A stretch of 64,000 bases of DNA from assembly GCA_965199805.1 (NCBI GenBank), contig CBDATO010000001.1, forward strand, positions 868,001-932,000. The letters are read 5' to 3'. Made by a program: the position numbers and the translations under genes. The notes under the pieces were generated by a model. That model had not been told where the DNA came from. It did not search any database and saw nothing but the letters and a program-made list of their open reading frames with translations. Numbering within the stretch: position 1 is the first letter of the stretch; each line of letters opens with the position of its first letter. Source of the DNA: DATAZK01 sp965199805 (GTDB lineage: Bacteria; Actinomycetota; Actinomycetes; Frankiales; Frankiaceae). Below are positions 33,519-41,426 of this stretch, piece after piece.

Positions 33519-33971
33519 GTGACTTCACCGACTCCGCTCTTCACCCGCATCGATCACGTCGGCATCGCCGTCCCCAACCTCGACGAGGCCATCGCCTGGT
33601 ACGAGTCGAGCTTCGGCCTCACCGTCACCGCGCGTGAGACGAACGAGGCCCAGGGCGTCCACGAGGCGATGCTCGCGGTGCAGCTGCACGGGACCCCGGT
33701 CTTCGGCGGCTCGTTCGTCCAACTGCTCGAGCCGACGAAGGAGGACTCGCCGGTCGGCAAGTTCCTCGCCAAGAAGGGTCCCGGCATCCACCACGTGGCC
33801 TACGGGGTCGCCGACGTGACCGGCGCACTGGAGCAGCTCGGCGCGAAGGGTCTGCAGCTCATCGACCTGCACCCGCGCCACGGCGCCATGAATTCGAGCA
33901 TCGCCTTCGTGCACCCGAAGTCGGTCGGCGGCGTGCTCACCGAGCTGGTGCAGGCAGCGACCCAGGCCTGA
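33519..33971 (+). CDS. mce: Methylmalonyl-CoA epimerase
   Basis: A 150-aa VOC-fold metalloenzyme beginning TSPTPLFTRIDHVGIAVPNLDEA after GTG 33519. The metal ligands fit the family: His in DHVGIAV, the His of GIHHVAYGV and a C-terminal Glu (GVLTELVQ). It interconverts the (R) and (S) forms of methylmalonyl- or ethylmalonyl-CoA. A second in-frame GTG at 33501 is possible. The divergent thiolase start is ~20 bp away, leaving little room for separate promoters; leaderless transcripts are likely. Confidence 0.93.
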   Translation: MTSPTPLFTRIDHVGIAVPNLDEAIAWYESSFGLTVTARETNEAQGVHEAMLAVQLHGTPVFGGSFVQLLEPTKEDSPVGKFLAKKGPGIHHVAYGVADVTGALEQLGAKGLQLIDLHPRHGAMNSSIAFVHPKSVGGVLTELVQAATQA

Positions 33972-33977
33972 AGTCGC

Positions 33978-34018
33978 ACGCCGGCCGGTCAGGGCAGGCA
34001 ACCCCGACCGGCCGGCGT
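33978..34018. terminator. Strong bidirectional hairpin after mce
   Basis: ACGCCGGCCGGTC (33978-33990) and GACCGGCCGGCGT (34006-34018) form a perfect 13-bp stem with a 15-nt loop between the convergent mce and anti-sigma-like genes. It overlaps the last codons of the latter. Confidence 0.65.
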
Positions 34019-34762
34019 CTGGACGGCCACCAGCTGCGGGCTGCGGACGAGGGTGTCCCCGTCGACGACGTACGGCGCGCCCTGTCCGTGCAGGGCGAGG
34101 CCGGTGGCGCCGCACCCGTAACCGTGGGTCACGTCCACCCGCAGGACCAGCGGCCGGCCGTCCACCGTCAGCAGCGCCAGCCGGTCGTCCCGGACCGCCA
34201 CGAGGACGTCACGTGAGGCTCCGGCGACGGTCTCGAGCCGGACGGCCGCGACGCTGACGGACGCGGCTCCGGCAACCTGCGGGAGCTGAACCACCCCGAG
34301 AAGCCTCGCACCCGCGCCGGTCGGTGGCAGCCGCACGCTCGGCGAGCCGGCGACGCCCGGAAGGCTGAGTGTGGGCACCGGCCCGGCGGAGAAGACCAGA
34401 CGCGACGCGGGGGACGCGAGCGAGGCCGCACTCGACGACGCGTCGGCTACGGGCGCCGACGGGGCTGCCGCCGGTGCCGACCCCGCGTCCGCCGCGCCAC
34501 CGGCCGACGAGTCGGACGAGCTCCCCCGGTCGCCCACCCCCTGGACGACCAGCACGACCGCCACCACGACGGCCGCGAGCGACCCGACCGCCGCGGCCCC
34601 CCGGCCCAGCAGCCGGGTACGCCGCCGGCGCGCGTCACGCTGCTCGGACGCCCGGGCCCGGATGCGCGCGTGCAGCCGGGCCTCGGCACCGGGCGCGGGC
34701 TGCACCGGCTGCACCGCCTCGGCGAGCAGCCGGCGCAGCGCCTCTTCCTGCGGGTCCGTCAT
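33989..34762 (-). CDS. Single-pass membrane protein, probable anti-sigma partner of the SigE-type factor
   Basis: A 257-aa protein of no named family. Residues 1-50 are cytosolic-type and rich in Arg/Ala/Glu. One membrane segment (about 51-73, GAAAVGSLAAVVVAVVLVV) leads to a Ser/Ala/Pro-rich linker and an extracytoplasmic domain with two cysteines (YGCGATG and GRGCLP) that could form a disulfide. Its ATG overlaps the stop of the sigma gene by 4 bp. That coupling and the topology suggest a membrane partner that holds or senses for the sigma factor; this is inference from context. Confidence 0.7.
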   Translation of the reverse strand: MTDPQEEALRRLLAEAVQPVQPAPGAEARLHARIRARASEQRDARRRRTRLLGRGAAAVGSLAAVVVAVVLVVQGVGDRGSSSDSSAGGAADAGSAPAAAPSAPVADASSSAASLASPASRLVFSAGPVPTLSLPGVAGSPSVRLPPTGAGARLLGVVQLPQVAGAASVSVAAVRLETVAGASRDVLVAVRDDRLALLTVDGRPLVLRVDVTHGYGCGATGLALHGQGAPYVVDGDTLVRSPQLVAVQTPAGRGCLP

Positions 34763-35271
34763 CGCAGCTCCTCGAGCTCGACGGCCAGCGCCGCGAGCCC
34801 GCGGGAGGTGTACGACTTCACCGCGCCCGTACTCACTCCCATCACCGCCGCCGCAGCGGCCTCCGTCAGGTCACCGTAATAACGCAGCACGACCGCTTCG
34901 CGTTGCCGGCGTGGGAGCCGGTGCAGCGCCTGCACGACGGCGGCCCGCTCCACCTGCGCATACGCGCCCTCCTCGGCGCTCGGCGCGTTCGGCATCGGGC
35001 GCGGCGCGTGCTTGCGGGCGACGAGCCGGTGCCGCAGCGACGACCGCGAGAGGTTGACGACGGTCTGGCGCAGGTAGGCAAGCGCCTTGTCCGGATCGCG
35101 CAGCTTGGGCGTCGGACCGGTGATCGCGGCGTGCACCTTCAGGTAGGCGTCCTGCAGGATCTCCTCGCAGCTGCCCACGTCGTCGACGAGCAGGGCCGCG
35201 AGGCGCAGCAGCCGGGCGTACTCGGTGACATAGAGCTCGGTCAGCAGCGCTTCGGGATCGAGCGCCGCCAC
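34759..35271 (-). CDS. SigE-family (SigE70-type) ECF RNA polymerase sigma factor
   Basis: A 170-aa ECF sigma factor. Region 2 reads YARLLRLAALLVDDVGSCEEILQDAY and region 4 reads LPRRQREAVVLRYYGDLTEAAAAAVMG with the helix-turn-helix VSTGAVKSYTSRG. This is the pattern of the actinobacterial SigE group. I prefer GTG 35271, since the domain starts about eight residues later; the frame stays open to 35343, which would add a 24-residue Gly-rich leader. No strong ribosome binding site helps decide. The stop overlaps the start of the membrane partner. Confidence 0.85.
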   Translation of the reverse strand: MAALDPEALLTELYVTEYARLLRLAALLVDDVGSCEEILQDAYLKVHAAITGPTPKLRDPDKALAYLRQTVVNLSRSSLRHRLVARKHAPRPMPNAPSAEEGAYAQVERAAVVQALHRLPRRQREAVVLRYYGDLTEAAAAAVMGVSTGAVKSYTSRGLAALAVELEELR

Positions 35272-35376
35272 ACCGAGCAGGCTAGGGCCTGCCCCCCTGA
35301 GGAGGAACGTCGGCCCGCCGACGCCCGCGACCACCGTGCCCATGCCGGGTGAGACGCGCAGCGGCGCGCTCAGGTT

Positions 35377-35393
35377 GCGCCGACTGTCGGCGC
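35377..35393. promoter_or_regulatory. 17-bp palindrome upstream of the DivIVA-like gene
   Basis: GCGCCGAC (35377-35384) and GTCGGCGC (35386-35393) are perfect arms around one T. The site lies in the divergent gap between the SigE-type sigma gene and the coiled-coil gene. Possible operator. Confidence 0.35.
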
Positions 35394-35411
35394 GCGGCCG
35401 AACGGGTGAAC

Positions 35412-35423
35412 GCGAAATTTCGC
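35412..35423. promoter_or_regulatory. 12-bp A/T-centred palindrome upstream of the DivIVA-like gene
   Basis: GCGAAATTTCGC is fully self-complementary and unusually A/T-centred for this GC-rich region. It sits 50 bp before the DivIVA-like start, a position that overlaps a promoter. Confidence 0.35.
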
Positions 35424-35472
35424 CGCGCGCGCCGTCCCGGCTCGGCGTGTCGGGCGTGGCACAGTACCCGAC

Positions 35473-36243
35473 ATGAGCGAGCCCAACGATCTGCTACCTC
35501 TTCGCTCTCCTGAGGAGGGCGGTCCGGCTTTCGAGCTGGTGCGTCGTGGCTACGACCGTGACCAGGTCGAAAACCACCTCGCGTGGCTGGAGGACCAGCT
35601 CCGTAACACCGAGATCGCGCGCGATGCCGCCGAGCACGCAGCCGCGACCGCATCCGCCGAGGCCGAGCTCGCCCGCGACGAGCTCGAGCGCGGCCGTCCG
35701 CAATGGCACGAGCTGGGTGACCGGGTGACCGGCATCCTCACGCTCGCCGAGGAGCAGGGCGCCGAGATCCGGGCCCAGCGCACCCGGGAGGCCCAGGAGC
35801 TGCTGAACCAGGCCCGGCAGACCAACGCCGACACCGAGCGTCAGTGTGCCGAGCTCGCCCGCGACACCGAGCGTCAGTGCGCCGAGCTCACCCGCGACGC
35901 CGAGCAGCACGCCCAGCAGACGGTGCAGAACGCACAGTCCGAGGCCAACCAGATCGTGACCAAGGCGCAGGCCGAGGCCGATCGCATCCTGGCCCGCACC
36001 CAGCAGCAGGCCGCCGATCAGGAGCGCGCCTCGGCCCGTCGGCTGTCGGACCTCGAGCGCCAGCGTGACGCCGTCAACGCCCAGCTCACCCGGCTGCACG
36101 AGGCGCTCGCCTCCGCCCTCTCCCCGGCCATCTCGGTCGAGGACCCGGCGCCCGCAGCCAGGCCCACGGGCAAGGACGCCTTCACCGACGGCGGCGAGTA
36201 CCCCGACGAGTACGCGGGCAGCAAGAGCGACTCCCGCCGCTGA
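35473..36243 (+). CDS. DivIVA-like coiled-coil protein
   Basis: A 256-aa protein with a DivIVA-type N-terminal segment (FELVRRGYDRDQVENHLAWL, about residues 20-39) followed by a long Ala/Glu/Gln/Arg-rich coiled coil to about residue 215 and an acidic tail. An 11-residue block (TERQCAELARD / TERQCAELTRD) is duplicated in tandem. DivIVA-like proteins sense curved membrane and organise poles or septa; whether this one does is not shown. Cysteines recur in the coiled coil (ERQC). It stands alone between divergent and convergent neighbours. Confidence 0.8.
   Translation: MSEPNDLLPLRSPEEGGPAFELVRRGYDRDQVENHLAWLEDQLRNTEIARDAAEHAAATASAEAELARDELERGRPQWHELGDRVTGILTLAEEQGAEIRAQRTREAQELLNQARQTNADTERQCAELARDTERQCAELTRDAEQHAQQTVQNAQSEANQIVTKAQAEADRILARTQQQAADQERASARRLSDLERQRDAVNAQLTRLHEALASALSPAISVEDPAPAARPTGKDAFTDGGEYPDEYAGSKSDSRR
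35833..35898 (+). repeat. 33-bp tandem duplication in the coiled-coil gene
   Basis: Units at 35833-35865 and 35866-35898 differ at only three bases and encode the repeated 11-mer TERQCAEL[A/T]RD. The repeat length of 11 fits a hendecad coiled-coil period. Confidence 0.85.
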
Positions 36244-36245
36244 GA

Positions 36246-36287
36246 GGCAGACCGCGTCAGGCGCCCGGCGTCAGGACGCGGTCTGCC
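36246..36287. terminator. Strong bidirectional hairpin after the DivIVA-like gene
   Basis: GGCAGACCGCGTC (36246-36258) pairs perfectly with GACGCGGTCTGCC (36275-36287); the loop is 16 nt. It lies between convergent genes and overlaps the 3' end of the dehydrogenase gene. Confidence 0.65.
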
Positions 36288-37035
36288 CGCCGTCCACGAC
36301 GAGCGCCTGACCGGTCAGGTACGACGCCGCGTCACCGGCGAGGAACAGGGCGGGCCCGACCATCTCGGCGGGCTCGGCCCAGCGTCCCATCGGCACCGAC
36401 GCCATCATCCCGGCGCTGAGCTCCGGGTCGCCCCACAGGTCGGCGTTCAGTGCGGTGCGCGTCCAGCCGGGGCAGAGGGCGTTGACCCGGATCCCGGCGC
36501 CCGCCCACTCCAGGGCCAGCGACTTCGTCAACGAGACGACCGCGGCCTTGCTCGCCCCGTACGGCGCGAGCTCCGGGGTGCCCGTGAGCGCGGCCACCGA
36601 GGCCACGTTGATGATCGAGCCCCGGCCGCGCGCGATCATGTGCGGCCCCACGGCCTGGCAGGCGTGCACGATCGAGTCGACGTTGAGCGCCATCGTCTTC
36701 GTCCAGCCGCTGAAGCGCAGCTGCGTGAACGGCCCCATGAACGAGCTGCCGCCGGCGTTGTTGACCAGCACGTCGAGGTGACCGAGCTGCTCGATCGCCC
36801 CGGCGACGGCCGCGTGGATCGAGTCGGCGCTGCGGACGTCGGTCTCCAGCACCACCGCCCGGCGCCCCAGCGCCTGCACCTGCCCGGCGACCTCCTCGAG
36901 GGCGGCGACGTCACGCGACGCGAGGGCGACGTCGGCACCCGCCTCGGCGAAGCCGACCGCGATGGCCCGCCCGATCCCCCGGCTCGCGCCGGTGACCAGG
37001 GCCGTACGTCCCGTCAGGTCGAAAAGAGTGCTCAC
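36271..37035 (-). CDS. Short-chain dehydrogenase/reductase
   Basis: A 254-aa classical SDR. The cofactor motif is TGASRGIG, the NNAG motif is present, and the catalytic residues are the Ser in INVASVAAL and YGASK. Arg/Ser after the second strand (ASRD) suggests NADP(H) preference. GTG 37035 overlaps the stop of the upstream hydrolase (GTGA), so the two are coupled. The substrate is unknown. Confidence 0.9.
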   Translation of the reverse strand: MSTLFDLTGRTALVTGASRGIGRAIAVGFAEAGADVALASRDVAALEEVAGQVQALGRRAVVLETDVRSADSIHAAVAGAIEQLGHLDVLVNNAGGSSFMGPFTQLRFSGWTKTMALNVDSIVHACQAVGPHMIARGRGSIINVASVAALTGTPELAPYGASKAAVVSLTKSLALEWAGAGIRVNALCPGWTRTALNADLWGDPELSAGMMASVPMGRWAEPAEMVGPALFLAGDAASYLTGQALVVDGGQTAS

Positions 37036-37769
37036 CCGTGCTCCTTCGGCTCGGTCGCGTACTCGCGCGGCAGCGGCGTCACCGGCGGGTCGGTGTCGCC
37101 GAGCACGGCCCGTACGACGATGTCGAACGCCTCCTCGGTCTTGCCCACGAAGAGGTGGTACGCGCCCGGCACCGCGACGACCTGCGCCTGCGGGATGCGG
37201 GCGAAGCGCCGGCGGGCCTCGTCGGGGCGCAGGTAGTCGTCGAACTCGGGCACCACGGCGGTGACCGGCCGGCCGAAGGCGCCCCACGCATCCAGATCGG
37301 TCTCCGCCGAGAACCGCAGCGGCGGGCTGAGCAGCACGGCGCCCTGCACGATCGGATCGCGGCCGTGCATGAGGATCAGGTCGGTGCCGAACGACCATCC
37401 GAGCAGCCACGGTGCGGGCAGGTCGGAGAAGTCGGCGAACTCGATGGCCGCGGCGACGTCGTGCCGCTCGCCGACGCCGCTGTCGAACTCCCCCTCCGAC
37501 CGGCCCTCCTCGCTCTCCGTGCCCCGGGTGTTGAAGCGCAGGACGGCGATTCCGGCGAGGGCGGGCAGCCGCCAGGCGGCCTTGCGCAGCAGGTGGCTGT
37601 CCATCGACCCGCCGTGCGTCGGCAGCGGGTGCAGGCAGACGGCGGTCGCGATCGGCGCCCGGCCGACGGGCAGCGCGAGCTCGCCGACCAGCGTGAGACC
37701 GTCGACCGTCTCGAGGCGGATCGGGCGGCGCTCGGCCGGCAGGACGGTGTTGGCCCGGATCGGCTGCAC
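37032..37769 (-). CDS. Alpha/beta hydrolase
   Basis: A 245-aa serine hydrolase with nucleophile motif GWSFGT, oxyanion region CLHPLPTHGGS, and late-strand Asp and His (FDDYLRP, GAYHLFVGK). The HPxPxxGG region is typical of small acyl-/dienelactone-type hydrolases. It starts at GTG 37769 and is coupled to the SDR downstream. Function unknown. Confidence 0.85.
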   Translation of the reverse strand: MQPIRANTVLPAERRPIRLETVDGLTLVGELALPVGRAPIATAVCLHPLPTHGGSMDSHLLRKAAWRLPALAGIAVLRFNTRGTESEEGRSEGEFDSGVGERHDVAAAIEFADFSDLPAPWLLGWSFGTDLILMHGRDPIVQGAVLLSPPLRFSAETDLDAWGAFGRPVTAVVPEFDDYLRPDEARRRFARIPQAQVVAVPGAYHLFVGKTEEAFDIVVRAVLGDTDPPVTPLPREYATEPKEHG

Positions 37770-37800
37770 GCTGCTGAACCTATGCCAGGACGCGTCCCCG

Positions 37801-38100
37801 TCAGCGCGGGTGTGGACGGCGCCGGCGGGCGGCCGGACCCCGGTGACGAGCGCGCCAGCACGGGGTGTGCCAATGCCGGCGGTTGTCCAACCCGCCCGTC
37901 TCGCCGCTGCCCGCGAAGGTCTCGGACGACGGCCAGACCACCACGTGCGGCTGACCGACCGGAATCATCTGATCGCAGCCCGGGCAGCGGTATTCCTTGC
38001 GCGCATCCTGCCCGCGGACGGGCCGCACCACCCAATCATCATCCGTCATCCGGCAGCGCGCACCGTTGCGCAGGGTGACGGTAATTGAGCGTTCATTCAT
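37801..38100 (-). CDS. Small zinc-ribbon-like protein of unknown function
   Basis: A 99-aa basic protein. A CPGCDQMIPVGQPHVVVW segment and a later RRHWHTPCWRAR segment supply Cys, Cys, His and Cys ligands that could bind zinc. Similar short proteins are widespread in actinomycetes next to lsr2 or hydrolases, but I know of no assigned role. The C-terminus is Arg/Pro-rich and could touch nucleic acid. ATG 38100; 23 bp downstream of lsr2 on the same strand. Confidence 0.7.
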   Translation of the reverse strand: MNERSITVTLRNGARCRMTDDDWVVRPVRGQDARKEYRCPGCDQMIPVGQPHVVVWPSSETFAGSGETGGLDNRRHWHTPCWRARHRGPAARRRRPHPR

Positions 38101-38123
38101 GCGCGCCGGCGGAGCTTACGGCG

Positions 38124-38465
38124 TCAGCCCATTGCGGCTTTGAATGCCTCTTGCACGGCCTTGCTGATGCGCCCACGGGGGCTGACCTCATATCCGTTCG
38201 ACGCGGCCCAGGCGCGTACGGCCGCCGGGTCGAGCTCGGTGTCGACCTGGCGCAGCGGCTGGCCACGGCGCGCCGCGGGGACCGACACCCGACCTGCACG
38301 ACGGGCCACGGCGACATAACTGGCGAGCGTCTCGCGCAGGGCGGAGGCATTACGCTCCGAGAGATCGATCTCGTACGCCTTTCCGTCCAGTGCGAACAAC
38401 ACGGTCTCGTCGGCGTCACCGCCGGTCAGGTCGTCTTCGAGAGTGATTACGGTGCGCTGCGTCAT
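38124..38465 (-). CDS. lsr2: Lsr2 nucleoid-associated protein
   Basis: A 113-aa H-NS-like xenogeneic silencer of actinobacteria. The N-terminal dimerisation domain (VITLEDDLTGGDADETVLFALDG) is linked to a C-terminal DNA-binding domain (IRAWA-type helix, then NGYEVSPRGRISKAV) with the RGR AT-hook-like motif that reads the minor groove of AT-rich DNA. The region just upstream (38466-38600) is noticeably richer in A/T than its surroundings, which would suit autoregulation. Confidence 0.95.
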   Translation of the reverse strand: MTQRTVITLEDDLTGGDADETVLFALDGKAYEIDLSERNASALRETLASYVAVARRAGRVSVPAARRGQPLRQVDTELDPAAVRAWAASNGYEVSPRGRISKAVQEAFKAAMG

Positions 38466-38665
38466 AATTGCGAGAGTGCCTGAACAATCGGTCGTATGCA
38501 AGCGTGTCGCCGGGATTCTTCCGCTATACCGCGCTTGTCGGTGCGTGACCCCGGTGCAGCTTTCCGGGAAAGGGACGAAATCCACAGCCGGTCGTCCAAT
38601 TGTCGCCGATTCCCGCTTTGCCCCGATGCCGGCCACGACGTGACGCAGCGTCGCCGGAACGCCGA

Positions 38666-39340
38666 TCAGAAGAGGGTGGGGATCGTCGGCGCGAACCCGC
38701 GCAGCGCGTCGTAGTCGACGGTGACGCACCCGATCCCGCGGTCGGCGGCCAGCAGCCGCGCCTGCGGGGTGATGGCCTGGGCGACGAACAGGCCGCGCAC
38801 GGGCTGCGGCAGCAGCGGATCGTCGCTCATCCGGGCGAGGTAGCGGGTGAGCTGCTCGACGCCGTCGATCTCGCCACGCCGCTTGATCTCGACGGCCACG
38901 CTCGCCCCGTGGCGGTCGCGGCACAGCAAATCGACCGGCCCGATGCCGGTGTCGTGCTCCCGCCGCACCAGCTGCAGCCCTTCCTCGATGGTGGCGCAGT
39001 GCTCGGCCAGCAGGACCTGCAGGTGCGCCTCGACGCCGTCCTTCACCAGCCCGGGGTCGATCCCGAGGTGGTGGGTGGTGTCGTGCAGGACCTCGGCGAT
39101 CGAGATGACCAGCTGCTCGTCGGCCTTGTTGACGACCCGCCAGACCTGACGCTCGCCGTCCACCTCCTCGGTGAGGGTGCACGGCGGGGTCATCCAATTG
39201 AGCGGCTTGTACGCCCGGTCGTCGGCGTGGATCGAGATCGACCCGTCCGCCTTGACCAGCAGCAGCCGGGTCGCCTCCGGCAGGTGGGCCGTCAGCCGAC
39301 CTGCGTAGTCAACGGTGCATCTCGCAATCACCAGCCGCAC
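38666..39340 (-). CDS. nucS: NucS endonuclease (noncanonical mismatch repair)
   Basis: A 224-aa NucS/EndoMS. The N-terminal DNA-binding half (LPEATRLLLVKADGSISIH) precedes a PD-(D/E)xK nuclease core seen as GPVDLLCRD and VAVEIKRRG. It replaces MutS/MutL in many actinobacteria by cutting both strands at mismatches with help from the sliding clamp; the C-terminal PTLF could be the clamp contact. GTG start at 39340, 18 bp after the mutase stop. Confidence 0.94.
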   Translation of the reverse strand: MRLVIARCTVDYAGRLTAHLPEATRLLLVKADGSISIHADDRAYKPLNWMTPPCTLTEEVDGERQVWRVVNKADEQLVISIAEVLHDTTHHLGIDPGLVKDGVEAHLQVLLAEHCATIEEGLQLVRREHDTGIGPVDLLCRDRHGASVAVEIKRRGEIDGVEQLTRYLARMSDDPLLPQPVRGLFVAQAITPQARLLAADRGIGCVTVDYDALRGFAPTIPTLF

Positions 39341-39358
39341 ACACCCGAGCCTAGTGGG

Positions 39359-41383
39359 CTAGAAGTCGGACGCGGCCAGCCCTTCGCGGGCGCGGAGGAT
39401 CCCGACGACGTCGCGCATGATCGCCGTCATCCCGAAGTCCTTCGGCGTGTAGACCGCGGCCACTCCCCACGCGCGCAGCCGATCGGCGTCGGCCTCGGGC
39501 ACGATGCCGCCGACGACGACCGGCACGTCGCTCATCCCCGCACGCTTCAGCCCGTCGAGGACATCGGGCACCAGCGACAGGTGCGAGCCCGACAGGATGG
39601 ACAGCCCGACGACGTCGACGTCCTCCTGCACCGCCGCCGCGACGATCTGCGCGGGCGTGAGCCGGATACCCTGGTAGACGACCTCGAAGCCGACGTCGCG
39701 GGCGCGTACGGCGATTTGTTCGGCGCCGTTGCTGTGTCCGTCCAGGCCCGGCTTGCCGACCAGGAACTTCGGCCGGTGCCCGAGCTCCTGCGTGGTTCGC
39801 GTGAGGAGCTCGCGGACGTCCAGCAGGTCGGAGCCCGCCTCGCCGCCCGGCGCCGCGGCCGCCGAGGAGACCCCGGTGGGCGCGCGGTACTCGCCGAACA
39901 CCTCGCGCAGCACGTCGGCCCATTCACCGGTGGTGACGCCAGCCCGCGCGCACGCGAGCGTCGCCGGCATGAGGTTCACGTCCGTGCCGGCCGCGTCGCG
40001 CAGCTCGTCCAGGGCGGCGGTGACCGCTCCGGCGTCCCGGGCCGCCCGCCAGGCGCGTACGGCCTCGCCGGCGGCAGCTCCGGTGGCCGGGTCGACCGTC
40101 TGGACCGTGTCGCTCAGGTCGGCCGTCAGCGGGCTCGGCTCCGTCGAGGTGAAGCAGTTGACCCCGACGACGACCTGGTCGCCCGCCTCGATACGCCGCC
40201 GCCGCTCGGCGTGCGCCGCAACCAGCTGCGACTTCATGTAGCCCGACTCGACGGCGGCGACGGCTCCGCCCATGTCCTGCACCCGATCGATCTCCGCCCG
40301 GGCTGCGGCAACCAGCTCCTCGACCCGTCGCTCGATGACGACCGACCCCTCGAAGATGTCGTCGTGGTCCAGCAGGTCGGTCTCGTACGCGAGGATCTGC
40401 TGCACCCGCAACGACCACTGCTGATCCCACGGCCGCGGCAGGCCGAGCGCCTCGTTCCAGGCCGGCAGCTGCAGCGCACGCGCCCGGGCGTCCTTGGACA
40501 GCGTCACGCCGAGCGCCTCGAGCACGATGCGGATGACGTTGTTCTCCGGCTGCGCCTCGGTGAGCCCCAGCGAATTCACCTGCACGCCGTACCGGAAGCG
40601 GCGCTGCCGCGGGTCGCTCACCCCGTACCGCGAGACCAGCAGCTCGTCCCAGAGCCGGCCGAAGGCGCGCATCTTGCACGTCTCCTCGATGAAGCGCACG
40701 CCCGCGTTGACGAAGAACGACATCCGGGCGCACACGTCGCCGAAACGCTCCGGTGGCACCTGACCGGCGGCCCGCACGGCGTCGAGGACGGCGATCGCGG
40801 TGCACATCGCGTACGCGAGCTCCTGCTCCGGCGTCGCACCCGCCTCCTGCAGGTGGTAGCTGCAGATGTTGATCGGGTTCCACTTCGGGATGGCCGTGAC
40901 CGTGTACGCGATCAGGTCGCTGATCAGCCGCATGGACGGGCCGGGCGGGAAGACGTACGTCCCGCGCGACAGGTACTCCTTGATGATGTCGTTCTGCGTG
41001 GTGCCGGTGAGGCCGGCGACGACCTCGGCCGGATCCTGCCCGGCTGCCGTGGCCTGCTCCTCGGCGACGACCTGGTAGAGCGCGAGCAACCACATCGCCG
41101 TCGCGTTGATCGTCATCGACGTGTTCATCCCCGCCAGGGGGATGCCGTCGAAGAGCGCGCGCACGTCGTCCAGCGACGCGACCGGCACGCCGACCTTGCC
41201 CACCTCGCCGCGGGCGAGCTCACCATCGGGGTCGTAGCCGGTCTGGGTCGGCAGGTCGAAGGCGACCGACAGGCCGGTCTGGCCCTTCTCCAGGTTGCGC
41301 CGGTAGAGCGCGTTCGACGCGGTGGCGGAGGAGTGCCCCGCATACGTCCGCATCACCCAGGGGCGGTCACGGTGCCCGGTCAT
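39359..41383 (-). CDS. meaA: Ethylmalonyl-CoA mutase (MeaA), adenosylcobalamin-dependent
   Basis: A 674-aa single-chain mutase. The barrel begins DRPWVMRTYAGHSSATASNA and contains FDLPTQTGYD, the pattern that separates Ecm/MeaA from methylmalonyl-CoA mutase. The C-terminal B12 domain has the DxHxxG cobalt-ligand motif as LDGHSNG, followed by GGIVPEADADRL. It converts ethylmalonyl-CoA to methylsuccinyl-CoA. MeaB and Mce are encoded 6-8 kb to the left and the cobalamin adenosyltransferase 2 kb to the right; crotonyl-CoA carboxylase/reductase is not in the window. Confidence 0.9.
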   Translation of the reverse strand: MTGHRDRPWVMRTYAGHSSATASNALYRRNLEKGQTGLSVAFDLPTQTGYDPDGELARGEVGKVGVPVASLDDVRALFDGIPLAGMNTSMTINATAMWLLALYQVVAEEQATAAGQDPAEVVAGLTGTTQNDIIKEYLSRGTYVFPPGPSMRLISDLIAYTVTAIPKWNPINICSYHLQEAGATPEQELAYAMCTAIAVLDAVRAAGQVPPERFGDVCARMSFFVNAGVRFIEETCKMRAFGRLWDELLVSRYGVSDPRQRRFRYGVQVNSLGLTEAQPENNVIRIVLEALGVTLSKDARARALQLPAWNEALGLPRPWDQQWSLRVQQILAYETDLLDHDDIFEGSVVIERRVEELVAAARAEIDRVQDMGGAVAAVESGYMKSQLVAAHAERRRRIEAGDQVVVGVNCFTSTEPSPLTADLSDTVQTVDPATGAAAGEAVRAWRAARDAGAVTAALDELRDAAGTDVNLMPATLACARAGVTTGEWADVLREVFGEYRAPTGVSSAAAAPGGEAGSDLLDVRELLTRTTQELGHRPKFLVGKPGLDGHSNGAEQIAVRARDVGFEVVYQGIRLTPAQIVAAAVQEDVDVVGLSILSGSHLSLVPDVLDGLKRAGMSDVPVVVGGIVPEADADRLRAWGVAAVYTPKDFGMTAIMRDVVGILRAREGLAASDF

Positions 41384-41426
41384 GCTCGAACTTTACCGGC
41401 GGGTAACTCCCGGCCACCGGCTGCGC

